Below the pieces are notes generated by a model that had not been told where the DNA came from, did not search any database, and saw only the letters and a list, made by a program, of their open reading frames with translations. Shown piece by piece: positions 24,401 through 36,947 of a stretch of 64,000 nucleotides of DNA. A program made the translations under genes and the position numbers. Numbering within the stretch: position 1 is the stretch's first letter; each line of letters opens with the position of its first letter. The stretch is from Agrostemma githago (Eukaryota; Streptophyta; Magnoliopsida; Caryophyllales; Caryophyllaceae), in contig OY288251.1 of NCBI GenBank assembly GCA_958450325.1, positions 67,411,666 to 67,475,665 of the forward strand, read 5' to 3'.

Positions 24401-27238
24401 TACGTTGTATGCGAAATATATTTGTAGAAATTGATGGTCAAAGTTGATATTGGTGGTATAATGTGCCATAATGTCGCTTGAAAGAGGTATACAACCGTTG
24501 TACCGTACAGCAGACCTTAAAACTAAGAATTTATGGTAAAAAGTTATCATTTTAGGTTATTTAGTGACCACTTTGAGTTAAATAGTGACCAATTTTTGAT
24601 ACAAAAAGTGGTAACTATTTATTTGAAAGTGGTAACTAATTAACCTAAAATGCTCACTTTTTTACTATGAATTGCAAATTATTACTATTGTCACATGGTA
24701 CAACGGTTGTACACAGGGCCGGCCCTGGGCCTAGTTTGGAGGGGCGGCGGCCCTGGGCCCACGCTTAAAAGGGGCCCAAAATAGAGGAAAAAAATTGATA
24801 CATGAACATATAAAGTGTACTTAGTTATAAACATGATCAATGTTTCATCTTTGCTGTGATGGCTAGCTATTGGGCCCTCAAATGAGAGGTCATAGGATCA
24901 AATCCTATTCTGCTCAAGTTCACAACTTGAAATTTTTTGTTTGGTGTTCCATACAAACTCCTTGTTTCTCTTTTTTTAATGTTTCCCTTATCATTTCATA
25001 TTTTTTAGTCATGTAAAAAAAATAAAAATATATATATTTATATTAACCTTAATACATACTTCCTCTATTTTCCTTCAGTATTTTTTTCACTCCACTCTAA
25101 TATAATACTTTTCACATATAATAGGGAAGTAGGAGGAAAAAAAACGGAGCTGGTATATTACGGAGTATTTCAATTACAAAATTACTGGTAGTTTGTTAAC
25201 TTTAAGGCACATATTCAAAAAATTATGAATCATTGTTGCAAATATTTTATTTATACAAATGACCAACATTTTTATTTATACTCCATACTATATATTTTAT
25301 CATTTTTACAAGTATTTATTTTCACGAAAAACTATTTTATTACATAGTTTAGGTGTATCTACGAATCATAAGTCACAAGGATTGCAGATAGTTACGGAGT
25401 ACAATATTTGTCCGTCAATACACCTATAATATTTAAAATATAGTAAGCAACTTCAAATTAGTACAAGACCTCTAGATAATCCACTAATTTTTTCATTTGT
25501 ACATCCTTCAATATCATTTGACGACATGGTTTGATATTCATTACAAGCAAAATGTGTTACTACAAATTGCAATAATGTTGTCGATTTAAGAAAATCACAA
25601 TTAGTTTTTTTTTTCACACAAATTTATTGATAGAAATGTGAAATTATGAGGATGAGATCAATGAAAATATTGAAAATAACGGTTACAATAATTTTTAAAG
25701 GGGCCCCGGTCTACTATTTCGCCCAGGGCCTCGAAAAGATCAGGACCGGCCCTGGTTGTACACAATAATTACTCAGTTAGTTTTTGAGATCCATTGGTCA
25801 TTAATTACTTCAGTAATCAGTAATAAATGGTCAGAAACCCACCTTTGAGTTTTGATATTCCACCTTTGGCTTGAAAAGTGGAAGAATTAATTCAATACGG
25901 AGTATCAGCTTTAGTCCTTCTGTAAGTGACACCGTTTTTAGTTATACGGAGTAATAGTTTGCTCTTTAACTCTGAAAACCCTTTTACGTGATGAACTCTA
26001 TTGCTTTATGGGGGTTATTATACAACTTAATATGGGTGCTATATACAGATCATGCTTTTGGAGGGAGTGTCCTAGCCACTCCTTGGACTGGTATATCTCG
26101 CATTGCGTGTTTATTGGCTGGATTTTTATTCAAGCTTCTTGCGTGCCTGCATATCGTATTTGGAAATTTTTTGGGGATCAGATTAGAGAAGGTGCTAAAG
26201 CAACAGCATAAGCCTGTTATCAACCTGATGACTAGGCAGTCCGAGCCAGTCTCCGAGGGTCAAAATATCCCTCAGAAAGTTGATAACAGTTTGCTCGATC
26301 CATGTTGGGATAGGCTGCAGCGTTTGGAGCAACTAGTTACTGACCTTGTAAATAAACCGACACAAATCCCTTCAGATAAAGAGGATACAATCCTTGAGTC
26401 TTTGAATAGGATTAAGGGCATAGAGTATGACTTGCAAAAGACAAAGAAGGTAAGTCCTCCATATATATTTGTTTACGGCCACTCTTAAATCCGTGTAATG
26501 TAGCGATGGCAATTTTGTAAGCTAATTGGTTTTGCTTAATTCCCTTAATTAGGCCTTGTTTGCAACCACGTCAAAGCAAGTAGAGCTTGCCGAGTCTCTG
26601 GAATGTTTAAAGGAAAGTAACATTCAAGTAAGCTCCCTTCGCTTTAGACAACTCTGATTCCCCATATTTTATGAGAGCATTCACCCAAGTCCCTTGGATT
26701 ATTTTACCGTGTGAGGTGGGGTTGTATATACAACGGCAGAAAAATGAGACTTGGACCAATAACAACTATATTACCCCAATGCCTCAAAGGCTCCCAAAAG
26801 TGGCAGAGGAGGGGGTTTGCCTCACCCCTTCATTAACAACACAACATCAGTTTCTGGCTCTGCAGGACACAATTTTGAAAATTGCATCGAGCATCTTATC
26901 AAATGACTGTTAGACATTAACGGTCATAATCTATGAACAAAGAAGAGTGAAATTTTGCTAGCTTTGTAATGTAAACCTGCCACAAAACCCTGAGGTTGGA
27001 AAAATCTGCCAAGACATTAACGGGCTTCAGTTTTTTTAGGCTTTTAAAAACATAGACAGCCCTCCAGACTTTGTTTTGACATTAATCTCTTTGTAATGGA
27101 GAGATTTCTTTTGTTTTTGGGATTATTGTTTGCAATGTGCATACTGAGATCAAACCATGTGTTAATCAGGCTCAAACCACCTGTTGGAGGAGGAGCTACA
27201 GACCTGCCGCTTCTCACGGTGGTAGCAGTATGGGATGA
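18471..27238 (+). CDS. Sec14-like phosphatidylinositol/phosphatidylcholine transfer protein (SFH, Sec14-nodulin type)
   Basis: Thirteen exons: 18471-18793, 20891-20990, 22009-22275, 22379-22456, 22548-22649, 22734-22783, 22871-22964, 23067-23156, 23277-23360, 23991-24075, 26049-26449, 26553-26627, 27170-27238; 1,818 nt, 605 aa, all phases consistent. The N-terminus has a run of Arg and the SSRKRGKR stretch seen in plant SFH proteins. CRAL-TRIO-N covers about residues 85-133 (DDYHTMLRFLKARKFDLDK), and the lipid-binding Sec14 fold about 142-340 (IINAGTGFKMVWSTVKSFLDP, GGTCSCPDGCLRYQKGPW). The C-terminal nodulin region (about 425-605) starts with hydrophobic residues, has a coiled-coil-like stretch, and ends CWRRSYRPA followed by a Ser/Gly tail. 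Such proteins exchange PtdIns/PtdCho to support phosphoinositide signalling in polarised growth. Intron 10 (1.97 kb) carries nested transposons, yet the exons are intact. The paralogue cannot be assigned. Confidence 0.92.
24487..25763. mobile_element. Hairpin (foldback) MITE in Sec14 intron 10, split by a hAT element
   Basis: Sequence from GTATACAACCGTTGTACC (24487) is the inverted partner of GGTACAACGGTTGTACAC, whose last base now lies beyond the inserted hAT element. Inside, TTATCATTTTAGGTTA and TAACCTAAAATGCTCA continue the pairing, so almost the whole 228 bp (without the insert) can fold on itself. No clear target duplication was found, so the superfamily is open. Confidence 0.65.
24714..25754. 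mobile_element. Non-autonomous hAT element, 1,041 bp
   Basis: Ends CAGGGCCGGCCCTG and CAGGACCGGCCCTG (an inverted pair with one mismatch) are flanked by the perfect 8-bp duplication GTTGTACA (24706-24713 and 25755-25762), diagnostic of hAT transposition. The interior has no transposase frame. It includes a tRNA-like stretch near 24860-24915 with a B-box-like GGATCAAATCC, possibly an old SINE fragment. Confidence 0.88.
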
Positions 27239-27668
27239 ATATCAAGTATGGACATAATTTTTGTGATAACCTTAAGTCTCAATTTTATACCAAGCTTCCG
27301 ACATTGATTCTGCTGATTCTTGCAAATTCTTTCTTCCGGGAGGCGTCTTTCACGCTACTTCTAGCTATAGTAGCCGCTGTCATTTACTCCATCGAGCTGT
27401 TTTCACTTTTGAGGGTGGAAATGTCAGTTTTGTATGTTAATAGGTAACTAGATTTTTGCCAATGTGTATATGATAGTCAATTTATTATAATCCAGAGTTG
27501 TATAGATATTGAGGGAACTTATTCATGAACTATATAGTATATGTCGGATGAACCTCAAATGTATAGCAGAATGCTGTGATATGAGATGTCCCATTTTTTC
27601 ACTTTGTGCATCCGTGTCTGTCACTAGTACATTTATGCACCATTTTTGTGTCGCATATAACTCACTCA
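27239..27668. other. 3' flank of the Sec14 gene
   Basis: Presumed 3' UTR and downstream sequence. No protein-like frame or RNA gene was recognised. Confidence 0.5.
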
Positions 27669-27684
27669 TCACCATAGATTCTTG

Positions 27685-27814
27685 GTCGAAGATGGCTTAG
27701 CCTAGTGGTTATGACCAGGTACCGTGGAGTCGTGGACAATAGGTTTCAAGTTCGAATCCCCCTTCCCCTGTATTATAATGCGATCAAGTGTGCATTTCGT
27801 TGAACCAAAAAAAA
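27685..27814 (+). mobile_element. tRNA-derived SINE (about 130 bp)
   Basis: A-box-like TGGCTTAGCCTAGTGG and B-box GGTTTCAAGTTCGAATCCC near the 5' end, an unrelated body, and a short A-rich tail ending 27814. Flanked by 16-bp direct repeats TCACCATAGATTCTTG (27669-27684) and TCACCATAGGTTCTTG (27815-27830), differing at one base. These are target-site duplications from L1-type retrotransposition. Inserted downstream of the Sec14 gene. Confidence 0.85.
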
Positions 27815-27830
27815 TCACCATAGGTTCTTG

Positions 27831-28415
27831 AACTACTATTTGTTTAGTACTCTGTGCTTCATGTGAGATGTCTCATCGGAGGATTAGTGCATTGAACTTC
27901 TTTTGTTTACATGTAGACTGTTCCATGCAAGCCTTTGCCGTCGGAGTAGGCAGGTATACAAGATGAGTTTGCTCTGTTTTCTTGCAATAGGATCTTGTTT
28001 GATCTGCATGACGAGTATTGAAGTAATAATATTATTCGATATATCCAGACACAATCCCAAAGAATGTACATGGGCGTCCATCACTTAGCTAGTTAGTGTG
28101 TTTTACGTACAAAATTACATGGTCATAGTATACAAGCATGATAATGCACCTGATTCTAAGGACGTATTCAATAAGATTTGCTAAACTATCGAGAACCGTG
28201 TCCCTGGCTACATCACAATCTAGTGTGCTTCAACGACAATGCAAAGGAACAAAACTTGACTAGTTTAGCTGATAAAACGAATGAGGGTTGATCGTCATCC
28301 CGCATTAGAAACCGGTCAACATTGTCCTTGGAACCCCATTTGACAACGAAATGACAGAAACAGCCATTCAACGGCTCTCGTCAAGCGGAAGTATTTGCCA
28401 AAAACAGGGCGAAAG
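27831..28415. other. Intergenic between convergent Sec14 and transporter genes
   Basis: The two flanking genes converge here, so this stretch holds their 3' UTRs. Nothing else is recognised. Confidence 0.5.
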
Positions 28416-30460
28416 CTACAATTCAGCATTGATGTCCTTGGGAAGAGACAGGCCATGAGTTTCATCATAACTAGTGTGTTCTAGCTCCATGGAAGCTTCG
28501 TTGGGGCGACTGAAGAGTTCAGAAGGGATATTAATACCAACAAACCCAGCCATGACAGCTGCAGCACCAATGTAGTTCATCATATTTGGGGCATGACCAG
28601 TCAATGTATCAACCACAGCTGCTAGAGGGACCTGAATGGTCAGACCCGCTGTTGCAACTGTTGTCGTTGTCAAAAGTACGGCTTTCGCCCACAAGTAATC
28701 GCTCAGAACATTGTCAAGTAACCCTGTAACAAATGCATAGTGGTAATGTTAATGTGTAACATCAAATATTTCAGCATGGAATAAAATCTCGGTTTCAGTT
28801 ATGTTTGTTTCAGCTTGATCTCAGTCATCATAGGGTAAATGCCTCCTTAAAAAGCAATCACAATACTTCCAAAACCTTAATAATTCGGTTAGAACGCGAT
28901 CATGTGTTGACGCAGTCTAGATATAAAACTAAGCAGTAAAGGGAGGAAAGTAAAAAAGGGTTTTAGCTTGGGGTAAAAATCCAACATTTTCCAACTCAGG
29001 GTATGCAAGCACTATGGCGCAGCTAATCCCTTCCTCCCTGGGGTAACCGCAAAAACCCTTGCCCATATAACCTTTGAAGGGATATTTTAACTAGATTATA
29101 GAGCAAAATTGGCAGCAGGCCTTGAAGAACTAATCGTTAAAACACTACACAAAGTCAGTTCTATAGAAGTGTATGTATTGAAAAGAAGATTACCCTTGCC
29201 AACTATCAATCCAGCCTCCTTCCACGTAAATGCAGTAAGAGACTCGAGCCTTGTGAGAAGTAACAGCAGAACGACAGGAAAGAAGATGATCATGTTGAAA
29301 AATCCCAGGAATCCTAGAAATTGAGCCATGCTTACTTGACCATTTTCATCGTCATCATCAGGTAATTTCTTGCGGATGAGTGTTATATATACAGCATAAA
29401 AACAAGCTGAAGCTAGAGCAAGAATATCACCAAGAACAGGATTGGAGCTTATTGCAGTTAATCCAGTTTCAGAGTCACCCAGGCTGACAATGACAGTTCC
29501 TCCCATGCAGAGCAGAACACCTATGAGCTTCAACCAAGTGAATTTCTCACCCAAAAATGCTAGAGAAAGCATAAAGGTGAAAAGGCTTGAAGAAGTACTC
29601 AAAATCGTATTTGACTGCAGATATTGGCGGTAGTAATAGCACAAAAAACCATAGTTATATTCAAAAAAACGACAACAAATTCAATTCTAGAGCTAGTAGC
29701 AAATGTGAAACGATTTAGAAGTGTTCAAAAACATATACGGGACAAATTCACATGTGAGACCAACACATTAATCCTATATAATGAACTAAAACAAGAAATC
29801 TATAAAGATACGGGTCGGCCTCACATTTGTGACATCTCATACATGATACATGGCTCAATGGTTACAGATGAGAGGATAGCTTCTTACCGTGACTGTTGTA
29901 TACTTGAGCGAAAGGTTAAAGGTTAGCTGCGCGAAAAACCAGAAGGGGCAGATCAGTAGGCTAACTTTTGCCACCCTAGATCGCGTCCATCTCCCCTTTG
30001 TATCAAGTCCCATTCTACAATCTTCATCAACTTTGTCATCATGAGTCGGAGAATTACCCGCCTCATCTAATCCAATTGCTGCATTAAGATCACGGTCTTC
30101 AAAGTTTTGAGTGCCTTCTCTTTGATCAATACTTACAATATGACTAGAACCGTCAACTCCCCCATCCAAATCACCCTTGGCTAGAAAGATGACCTCCTCA
30201 GAATGGTCCAAATCTTGCAAACCTAGGATTGTTTGAGTGCGCCAAAAGCAGAATTTCCCGGTATAATCCTCGAAATAACGTCCGATTTCCACAAGAGGGA
30301 TGTATACCACAAACAATGAGTTGCAAATATAAGTAATGAGGAAGGGGGAGATTCCCTCGTCTACGACAGACTGAACCACATAGCTAGCAGCAATCCAAAT
30401 TCCGGCGACAGCAACGATGTATATTAAACCTAAAATCCATTTCCATGTACAACTTTTCAT
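28416..30460 (-). CDS. SLC35F/EamA-type drug-metabolite transporter family membrane protein
   Basis: Three coding exons on the minus strand: 29888-30460, 29194-29614, 28416-28723; 1,302 nt, 433 aa. Hydrophobic segments alternate in the 10-helix DMT pattern: WILGLIYIVAVAGIWIAASYV, then LITYICNSLFVVYIPLV, an acidic cytosolic loop at residues about 85-160, and then helices such as LLICPFWFFAQLTFNLSL, FTFMLSLAFLGEKFTWLKL, LALASACFYAVYITLIRKK and MIIFFPVVLLLLL. The phrase TSSLFT-like (here TSSSLFTFMLS) followed by FLGEKFTWLKLIGVLLCMGG is typical of the SLC35F5/EamA group. Substrate is unknown. The start is the ATG at 30460; an upstream acceptor (TTGCAG) and a donor at 30782/30781 suggest a 5' UTR exon at about 30782-30900. 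A GA microsatellite near 30749 lies in that leader intron. Confidence 0.85.
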
Positions 30461-30978
30461 AATCCACTGCAACTATAATTGCATCAGCAGTCCAATTATA
30501 ATTTCAAATAAACCCCAAACACCAATAATTGTGTGGAGAATGTGATGTATACAGTGCCTGCATCACACAAAACCTCAAATTTAAAAGTCTGAGAAGAAGA
30601 ATAAAGCAGCTAAATTTGATCCCAGATGATAAAGCGATGCAGAATTAAGAATGAAGCAAAAACAAGCCATCAAAAAAAACTACGTATAATGATGGTGGTT
30701 GGTGCATCATTATGATGAGTGATTATAGAGGAAGAAATTAAGGTTTTGAGAGAGAGAGAGAGATAGATCATACATTCATACCTTGAATTGTTGGTGACAA
30801 AAGGGAGTGAAGAAAACTAGGGACTTTGATTCAGATTTAGATAGAGTTTACGCAAATCAGGAATTTTATTCATGAGAGGGAAGAAGAAGATTCAACCAAA
30901 GGTATACTCACTCCCACTCCTAACTTCTAACTTCCCACAAAAACGAAAAAACAAAGGGAGTTCTACCTGACTACCGGT

Positions 30979-31700
30979 TAGGGATTTCAATGGATCTCGG
31001 ATCCTACCCTGATCCTAGGATCCAATACCAAGTGTAGGATATGGATCGCAATATTTTTGTATCCTGAGGATAAGGATCAGACCCTGATCCTTTTAAAAAT
31101 AAAAGGGTCGGATAAGGATCCCGTCTATAAGATCCTGATCCGACCCTTATCCTACCCTTTTATTTTATTTTTGCATAATATTGTAATTTTTAAATTTAGG
31201 CCCAAGCCCAAATGTCTAAATTGATGATGATGACATAGTTGATGATGATGATATGGAACATGAATCATCAAATTGATGAATAATGAAGAAATAGTAGCGG
31301 TGGACTTGTGTTTCTTGTGGTCTTGTGGAGTTAGTTTATGTTGAGTAACGTATTTTGAATAATTGATCTTTGTGGTTGTATGGACTAGTGTAATAGCGTT
31401 AGTCTAAACTCTAAACTCCATTTAGCTTTGTTTGAACATTGTATAATTATTGGTTGCTTAAACCCTTTAAATGGTCTAAATAATTTAAATTATTACATAA
31501 GATGAGAATATAATATAGAACCATAAATAAACTTAAAAATGAAAAGATCCTGATCCGATCCTGATCCTTAGGATCCGGATAAGGATCCTATAATTTTGGA
31601 CCCTTAGGATAAAGATCGGATCCGGATCCAATGGGAGAAATAAGGATAAGGATCTGGATCCTATAGGATCCGATCCAGATCCTACCCTTTGACATCCCTA
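30979..31700. mobile_element. Non-autonomous hAT element with GGATCC-rich subterminal arrays, 722 bp
   Basis: Ends TAGGGATTTCAATGG and CTTTGACATCCCTA (inverted), flanked by an 8-bp near-perfect duplication CTACCGGT/CTACCAGT (30971-30978, 31701-31708). Both ends are crowded with GGATCC, GATCCTGATCC and GGATAAGGATC motifs in both orientations, like the short repeats that hAT transposases bind near element ends. The middle is A/T-rich and non-coding. Confidence 0.82.
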
Positions 31701-31708
31701 CTACCAGT

Positions 31709-32534
31709 TAATCGCCTAATTTGGGTTGGACAAATTCTTTAAGACGGGTCAAATAAATATCAAATCACATGTTAAGTTATCTTGTGAATATCACATACTA
31801 GATGGATGCCCGTGCACTGCAAGGTTACTAAAACAATTATTGATAAATGTGTAAATTTTAATGTATGTTATTAATTTGGTTGTGTATGCAAAAAATATTG
31901 TGTAAACTAAATTAACTATTTGAAATTTCGGGTGCACCAATAACGTTCCTAAATCGACCATAATACTTTCCTTTATAATCATTGGCGGTGACGAAGTGGT
32001 TAGGACTACTTCAAATAATGGACGTTTGAAAGAAGTAACACTAATTATCAATGTTTATCTTACGGGGACAATCCTGACGGAAATCAAGAAATGAGACAGG
32101 TTAGGAAGATTATGATTAATTTTTTAAATATAAACATTGTAATTAGAGTGTATAATACTAATACTATTCAAATAAATAAAAATTTAATATTAAAAATAAT
32201 CTTTTTAATTTAAAAAGTTGTAAAAAAAAAATTAGGCATTCGAAATTATTTGTCTCGTATTTTGACCACAACCCGATACATAACCCGTATTTGACCTGAC
32301 CTGGCCGACAATTACCTCGGTGAAACAAATGGTGTTTATAAAAATCTCAGGTCTTGTGTCCATGAGCAATATTAATATGTTCGTGCAAACATTGAGTTTA
32401 TATATGTCTTTTTACTCGCTAGCCATTTGACTTTTCACATCGAATATGTTTGTATGTATCAAACCATCTCACTCTAAATTTGACCTGACTCGCAAACCCG
32501 TCCCACCTGACCCGACCTGCCTGTTGTTTTTAGG
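31709..32534. other. Intergenic, A/T-rich
   Basis: No gene recognised. GACCTGACC-type motifs near 32290 and 32480-32520 hint at older, degraded relatives of the neighbouring hAT elements. Confidence 0.4.
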
Positions 32535-32542
32535 GTCATCAA

Positions 32543-33183
32543 TAGGGATGACAATGGATCCAAGACCCAGCCCAAACCCGACGGGTCGGACCCAAATGGG
32601 TCGGGTCTGGGTCTCATTTTTTCAGACCCGATGGGTCTGGGTCTTTTTTTAAAGACCGAGTCTGGGTCTGAATTACTGGATCCAGACCTGACCCGTAGAC
32701 CCGACACTTTATTAATTAAACAAATCTAAAATCTACCTAACATACGCGGCAGTTCACACAATCACACTCATCTCCTTACTCCCTCACTGCTAACTCCTCA
32801 GTCCTCACTTTTCAAACTCTAGCTAGAATTATCACCAGTCACCACTCACCACCTTCAAATCCCTCCTCCTACCGCCATCAACACCTGACCGTCAACACCG
32901 TCGCTCTTCTTAGTTCTTACCGTACGTGTGTACTCTGTAAAGTTCCTGAAGTTGCTAAAAGACACTGATGAAGTCTGTAATGTTGCTAAAATTTGGCAGA
33001 ACTGAGGAATGTAGGACAAAATAAAATAAAGTAGCGAGACCCGCAGGTAGACCCGAACCCGACGGGTCTGGGTCTGGGTCTAAAAATTTTGGACCCGGTT
33101 GGGTCTGGGTCCAGGATAATTTTGACGGGTCCGGACCTGGATCCGAATGGACCCGGTCCAGACCCGCCCCATTGTCATCCCTA
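32543..33183. mobile_element. Non-autonomous hAT element with GACCCG/GGGTCTG subterminal arrays, 641 bp
   Basis: Terminal inverted repeats TAGGGATGACAATGG and CCATTGTCATCCCTA are perfect over 15 bp. Flanks GTCATCAA (32535-32542) and GTCATGAG (33184-33191) share GTCAT, a decayed 8-bp duplication. Inside both ends lie dense GACCCG, GGGTCTGGGTC and GGATCC motifs. The organisation matches the element at 30979-31700 with a different motif set. Non-coding. Confidence 0.8.
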
Positions 33184-33191
33184 GTCATGAG

Positions 33192-35650
33192 TTCATTCTT
33201 TTGACCCGAATCCTAAATGACCCATTAATTTATGGTCATGAGCAGGACCGACATGTTCAACCCATTGGAATGAAGAGATTACAAAGTCTTAGTCTAAAAG
33301 GCTAGGTATGTACGGTTGTACGGAGACTAAACTTGCATTCTCATGTTAAATAATAACGATATTGTTAGACTTGACAAAACTTGACCCGACTTGTAAACTT
33401 GACTCGTCCAACCTGTTTTTCGCAGGTCAAGAGTCTGAACTTCCAATCTTGATCTGACTCGATATTTTAAATTACAAATATAAAACAATATTTAATTTAA
33501 TACAATTTTTTTTATCTTTTAATATTAAAATAATTGCGGAGTATTAAAATAATTTTAAAAATTCATTGAAATATAGTAGATTAGTAGTATTTATATATGA
33601 TTAAAGAATATAAAATTAATACTATTAAATTAAATAATATTAAAAGTATTATTTATTTATTTTACTTAAAAAGCAGTAAAAAATTCGGTGTTTGAACCCA
33701 TTTTTCACCCTTATTTTAACCATAACACATCTCATAACCAGTATAATCTGACCCATATTTGAACCGATCCGTATTCTAACTCAACATGTAAAAAGTTATT
33801 TAAATAAATCATATAAATAAAGATATATTATTGGAGTAGTTCAGAAAATATATTTTTTTGAAAAATATGCTCAAGATTTTTTATTGATAACCAATGATAC
33901 TCTTCCTTATAATTACAAAATCTCATCATATATTATAATTTTTCGATGTGTACATTTTTTTACTGTTTATATAGGTACTCCGTAATAGATTTACCACTAC
34001 CACGTACTAAAAAAACACCTCGTCTTTTTCGAACAAATAATATGAAAGTTACTCCATATACTAAAAGAATAGCATTTTTATCACAAATCTAATTATATCA
34101 TTTTTATAAATGTTTTTACGATAATTTTTTTGTTAAACGAAATGTAAAGGTTTTTACATTAAAACTAATTCTATTAGGATAAAAAAAAACATTAGTTTTA
34201 ATATTTATAATATTTAAATTGTATTAGGATAAAATTAAAAATAGATCTAATTCTATTATGATAAAAACATTACTTTTAATATTTATATATAATATTTAGA
34301 ATTTAGTGTTTTTAAAAAGTTAAATTCTCTCACGTCGCTCGAAAAAATCTTCAAATATATATTTATATATGATTTTGTCTTTATTAAATTCACGTATTAC
34401 TATTTGACATGTTTTAAGATTTATGACGAATACTCTGTCTTAAGGGAGACTAACTGTTTGAGTTGGGTCAATTTGGTGACGTTATTTTAGGTATGTAACT
34501 TGTTATTGGGTGTTTAATTTGTCTTTGTTTTGATTCAAGTCAGGTCAATTTCATCACACGAATTGTAGAGCTGACAAATCGGGTCAAGGTCAATTTGGAT
34601 GCACGGTCCAGAGGGGAGATGAGGATTGAGTACATCTCCGAGCGGATGGTTCGGGCACGACGGGCCGGCATGAGGCACGATCCGATCCGTCGAGATGTTG
34701 GCTCCACGTTACCTTTGGATTGGATGCGAGGTAGTGTGAGACAAAGGACCTTTTATGGAGAGTGTTGGACTTGGACCTTTACTACACACGCCCGTCTGCC
34801 TGGCTCGGCTCGTGTTCGAGCTCGGATTTGGGTAGAACACGTGCCGACATGCGGACGACTTTTACTCTTTTAAGCTTGAGTGTGCTCAATTGGTGTGTCC
34901 AGGTTCATTAGATTTTAAATGTGTTGTTCAGGTTAGTGTGTGAATTAATTCAGTCAATGTCACTGTAACGGTATTTAATTAAGGGTACGAGTGATTATGG
35001 TCCTTAATTACAATTGATCTTGGTGCTATTGGAGGCTACTCGATTTGGCCTCGCTCTATAAGACCATGTTTATCCATGTGTCTTCTTCACCAAGGTCTAA
35101 TATTATAAATACAATTCTTTATTTACAACTCACTTTATCAAACTTATACTAACTTTTCTATCTTTATCCACACCTTTCTTTCACCATGGTCCCACACATA
35201 TATATTACTCTTTATTGATTTTCTACATTAATTAAAAAAATCATTTATTATCCCTTTTAACCAATAAAAACATGTGACATGGGGAGGTGAAGAAAGGGTG
35301 AAAGAGGTTCTATTTGGACCAAAGGTTGAACAAAATGAGTTTGGGTCCAAATATTTTATTATTAATATATCTTTCACCCTCCACCTCCACCTTCTTTTCC
35401 ACCTCCATTAACCTTAGCCTAATAAACACATGTTTCTCTCACCCTTTTTATACACAGAGGGTTAATCTCGGGATGATAACCACCGTGATCGTGCCGATAT
35501 ACTTTTCAAGTCAGTGGCCTCCTTGTCACGATATTCCTGTTCCGTTTCTTTTCCGATAAGTTATTCCTTTCTGTCCATTGTTGCTCAGCTTCACTGCTAA
35601 CACATACCAGTCAAATAAAGACCATGTGGATAGATAAAGACATTATTTAC
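33192..35650. other. A/T-rich intergenic block, no gene seen
   Basis: Simple A/T-rich sequence with short internal duplications (a TTCTATTAGGATAAAA-type unit recurs near 34170, 34220 and 34255). A GC-richer patch at 34595-34875 is open in one frame but resembles no family I know. Probably degraded transposon sequence. Confidence 0.45.
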
Positions 35651-35652
35651 TA

Positions 35653-35823
35653 CTCCCTCCGTTTCAATGATTTCTTCCACCTTAAAAATATATAAAAGTA
35701 AAGAGAGTAACTTAGGTGGGCCACCTAAGTAAGAGAGGAGTGAGATAGTAAAAAAAGTAGGTGGAAGCAATCAAAAAAATTATTGAAAAAGAAAATGTGG
35801 AAATATTAACGAAACAGAGGGAG
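35653..35823. mobile_element. Stowaway MITE, 171 bp
   Basis: Ends CTCCCTCCGTTTC and GAAACAGAGGGAG form a terminal inverted repeat, with TA on each side (35651-35652, 35824-35825), the Tc1/mariner-type target duplication. Confidence 0.9.
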
Positions 35824-35969
35824 TATTCCAGATAATGTGATTTTGTGTCGCATAATACTAATATTTGACATGTCTCGAGTGTGATGTATCGTAAAATTTG
35901 GAAGTGTTGTATATTCATATGAATCGGAACTACTTTTTACCCTCGGCGCTTTACTTCTTACCGTCAACG

Positions 35970-36250
35970 TTAATTACGTAAAATGACAACTTTGCCCCTA
36001 CTATTTATTCTCGAAATAGTATTACTTTTACATTTTATAGATTACCGGTTTATTAAAACTCGATAATAAAACCGTCTTTTTCGATTATCGTAATAAACCA
36101 AAACCGACTAGCTATATAGTTACTATATGGAATTACGTAAAATGACGAGTTCTCCTTTGCAATTAATTCTCGAAATATTACCACATTTACATTTTATAAA
36201 GTATCGTTTTATTAGAACTCGATTATAAAACCGTTTTTTCCGATTATCGT
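35970..36250. repeat. Two-copy direct repeat (about 160 bp period)
   Basis: The sequence from ATTACGTAAAATGAC through ACATTTTATA and AAAACCGTC...CGATTATCG at about 35972-36088 recurs, diverged, at about 36131-36250. No coding potential; origin unknown. Confidence 0.7.
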
Positions 36251-36717
36251 TACGCCTCCGATTTTAAACAGTTAATTAGATTAATTAACGACTTAATACA
36301 ATTTAATAAACGTAATTAACAAATAAAAGTAGTACGCAAATTAAATCATAATTAATCTATGACAAGTCGATATTCAAGTTTTATTATGAAGATTGATGAA
36401 AATTATTTCTAATATTACCGTTGGCATGTAAGCAAGTAGTGGTGGCATCTGGCATCTGGCATGGGAGTGGGAGCCTTGGAGGTAGTGCTTTAGTTTAATG
36501 GTCAGTAATGACTAGCTAGCTAAGTTGCTAGTGAATGTATGGTTGATGGATGTGCAGATGGGCAAAAGGAGGGAGGCGGTAAAATCTTAACAAAATGAGA
36601 TGGCGTCTTCACATTTTGTGTCTGTCCTTGACAAATTATTGTTCCAAGTCCCCAAGAGGCCAGGCCAGTAGCTAGAGCTATACGAAGATACTTCTATTGT
36701 CACTTGAATAAAACATA

Positions 36718-36945
36718 CTCCCTCTTAAGGTAGGTTCTCTCGAATTTCTTGGCGAAAAAATAAGGATGTTGTGACTCAAAAGTAAAGGAGGAAGAGAAAG
36801 AAATAAATGAGTATATATAAGTCACATATTTATGACTAAAAAAGAAAGAGAAAAGAAAAAATAATTCATCTAAAAAGAAAATAAGAAATAATCCATCCGA
36901 TTGCCTTTTTTTTTTCTTCTTTTTGGGAGAAAAATAAGGAGGGAG
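36718..36945. mobile_element. Stowaway-like MITE, about 228 bp
   Basis: Begins CTCCCTC after TA (36716-36717) and ends GGAGGGAG followed by TA (36946-36947). The interior is purine-rich on the plus strand. The inverted repeat is short (7-8 bp certain), so confidence is moderate. Confidence 0.6.
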
Positions 36946-36947
36946 TA

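Noticed and set aside
27685..27760. tRNA gene
   Set aside because: A and B boxes are present but no cloverleaf is evident, and the 16-bp duplications plus A tail show a SINE.
34595..34873. 92-codon Arg-rich open frame
   Set aside because: No similarity to a known family, inside transposon-like surroundings, no splice or promoter context.
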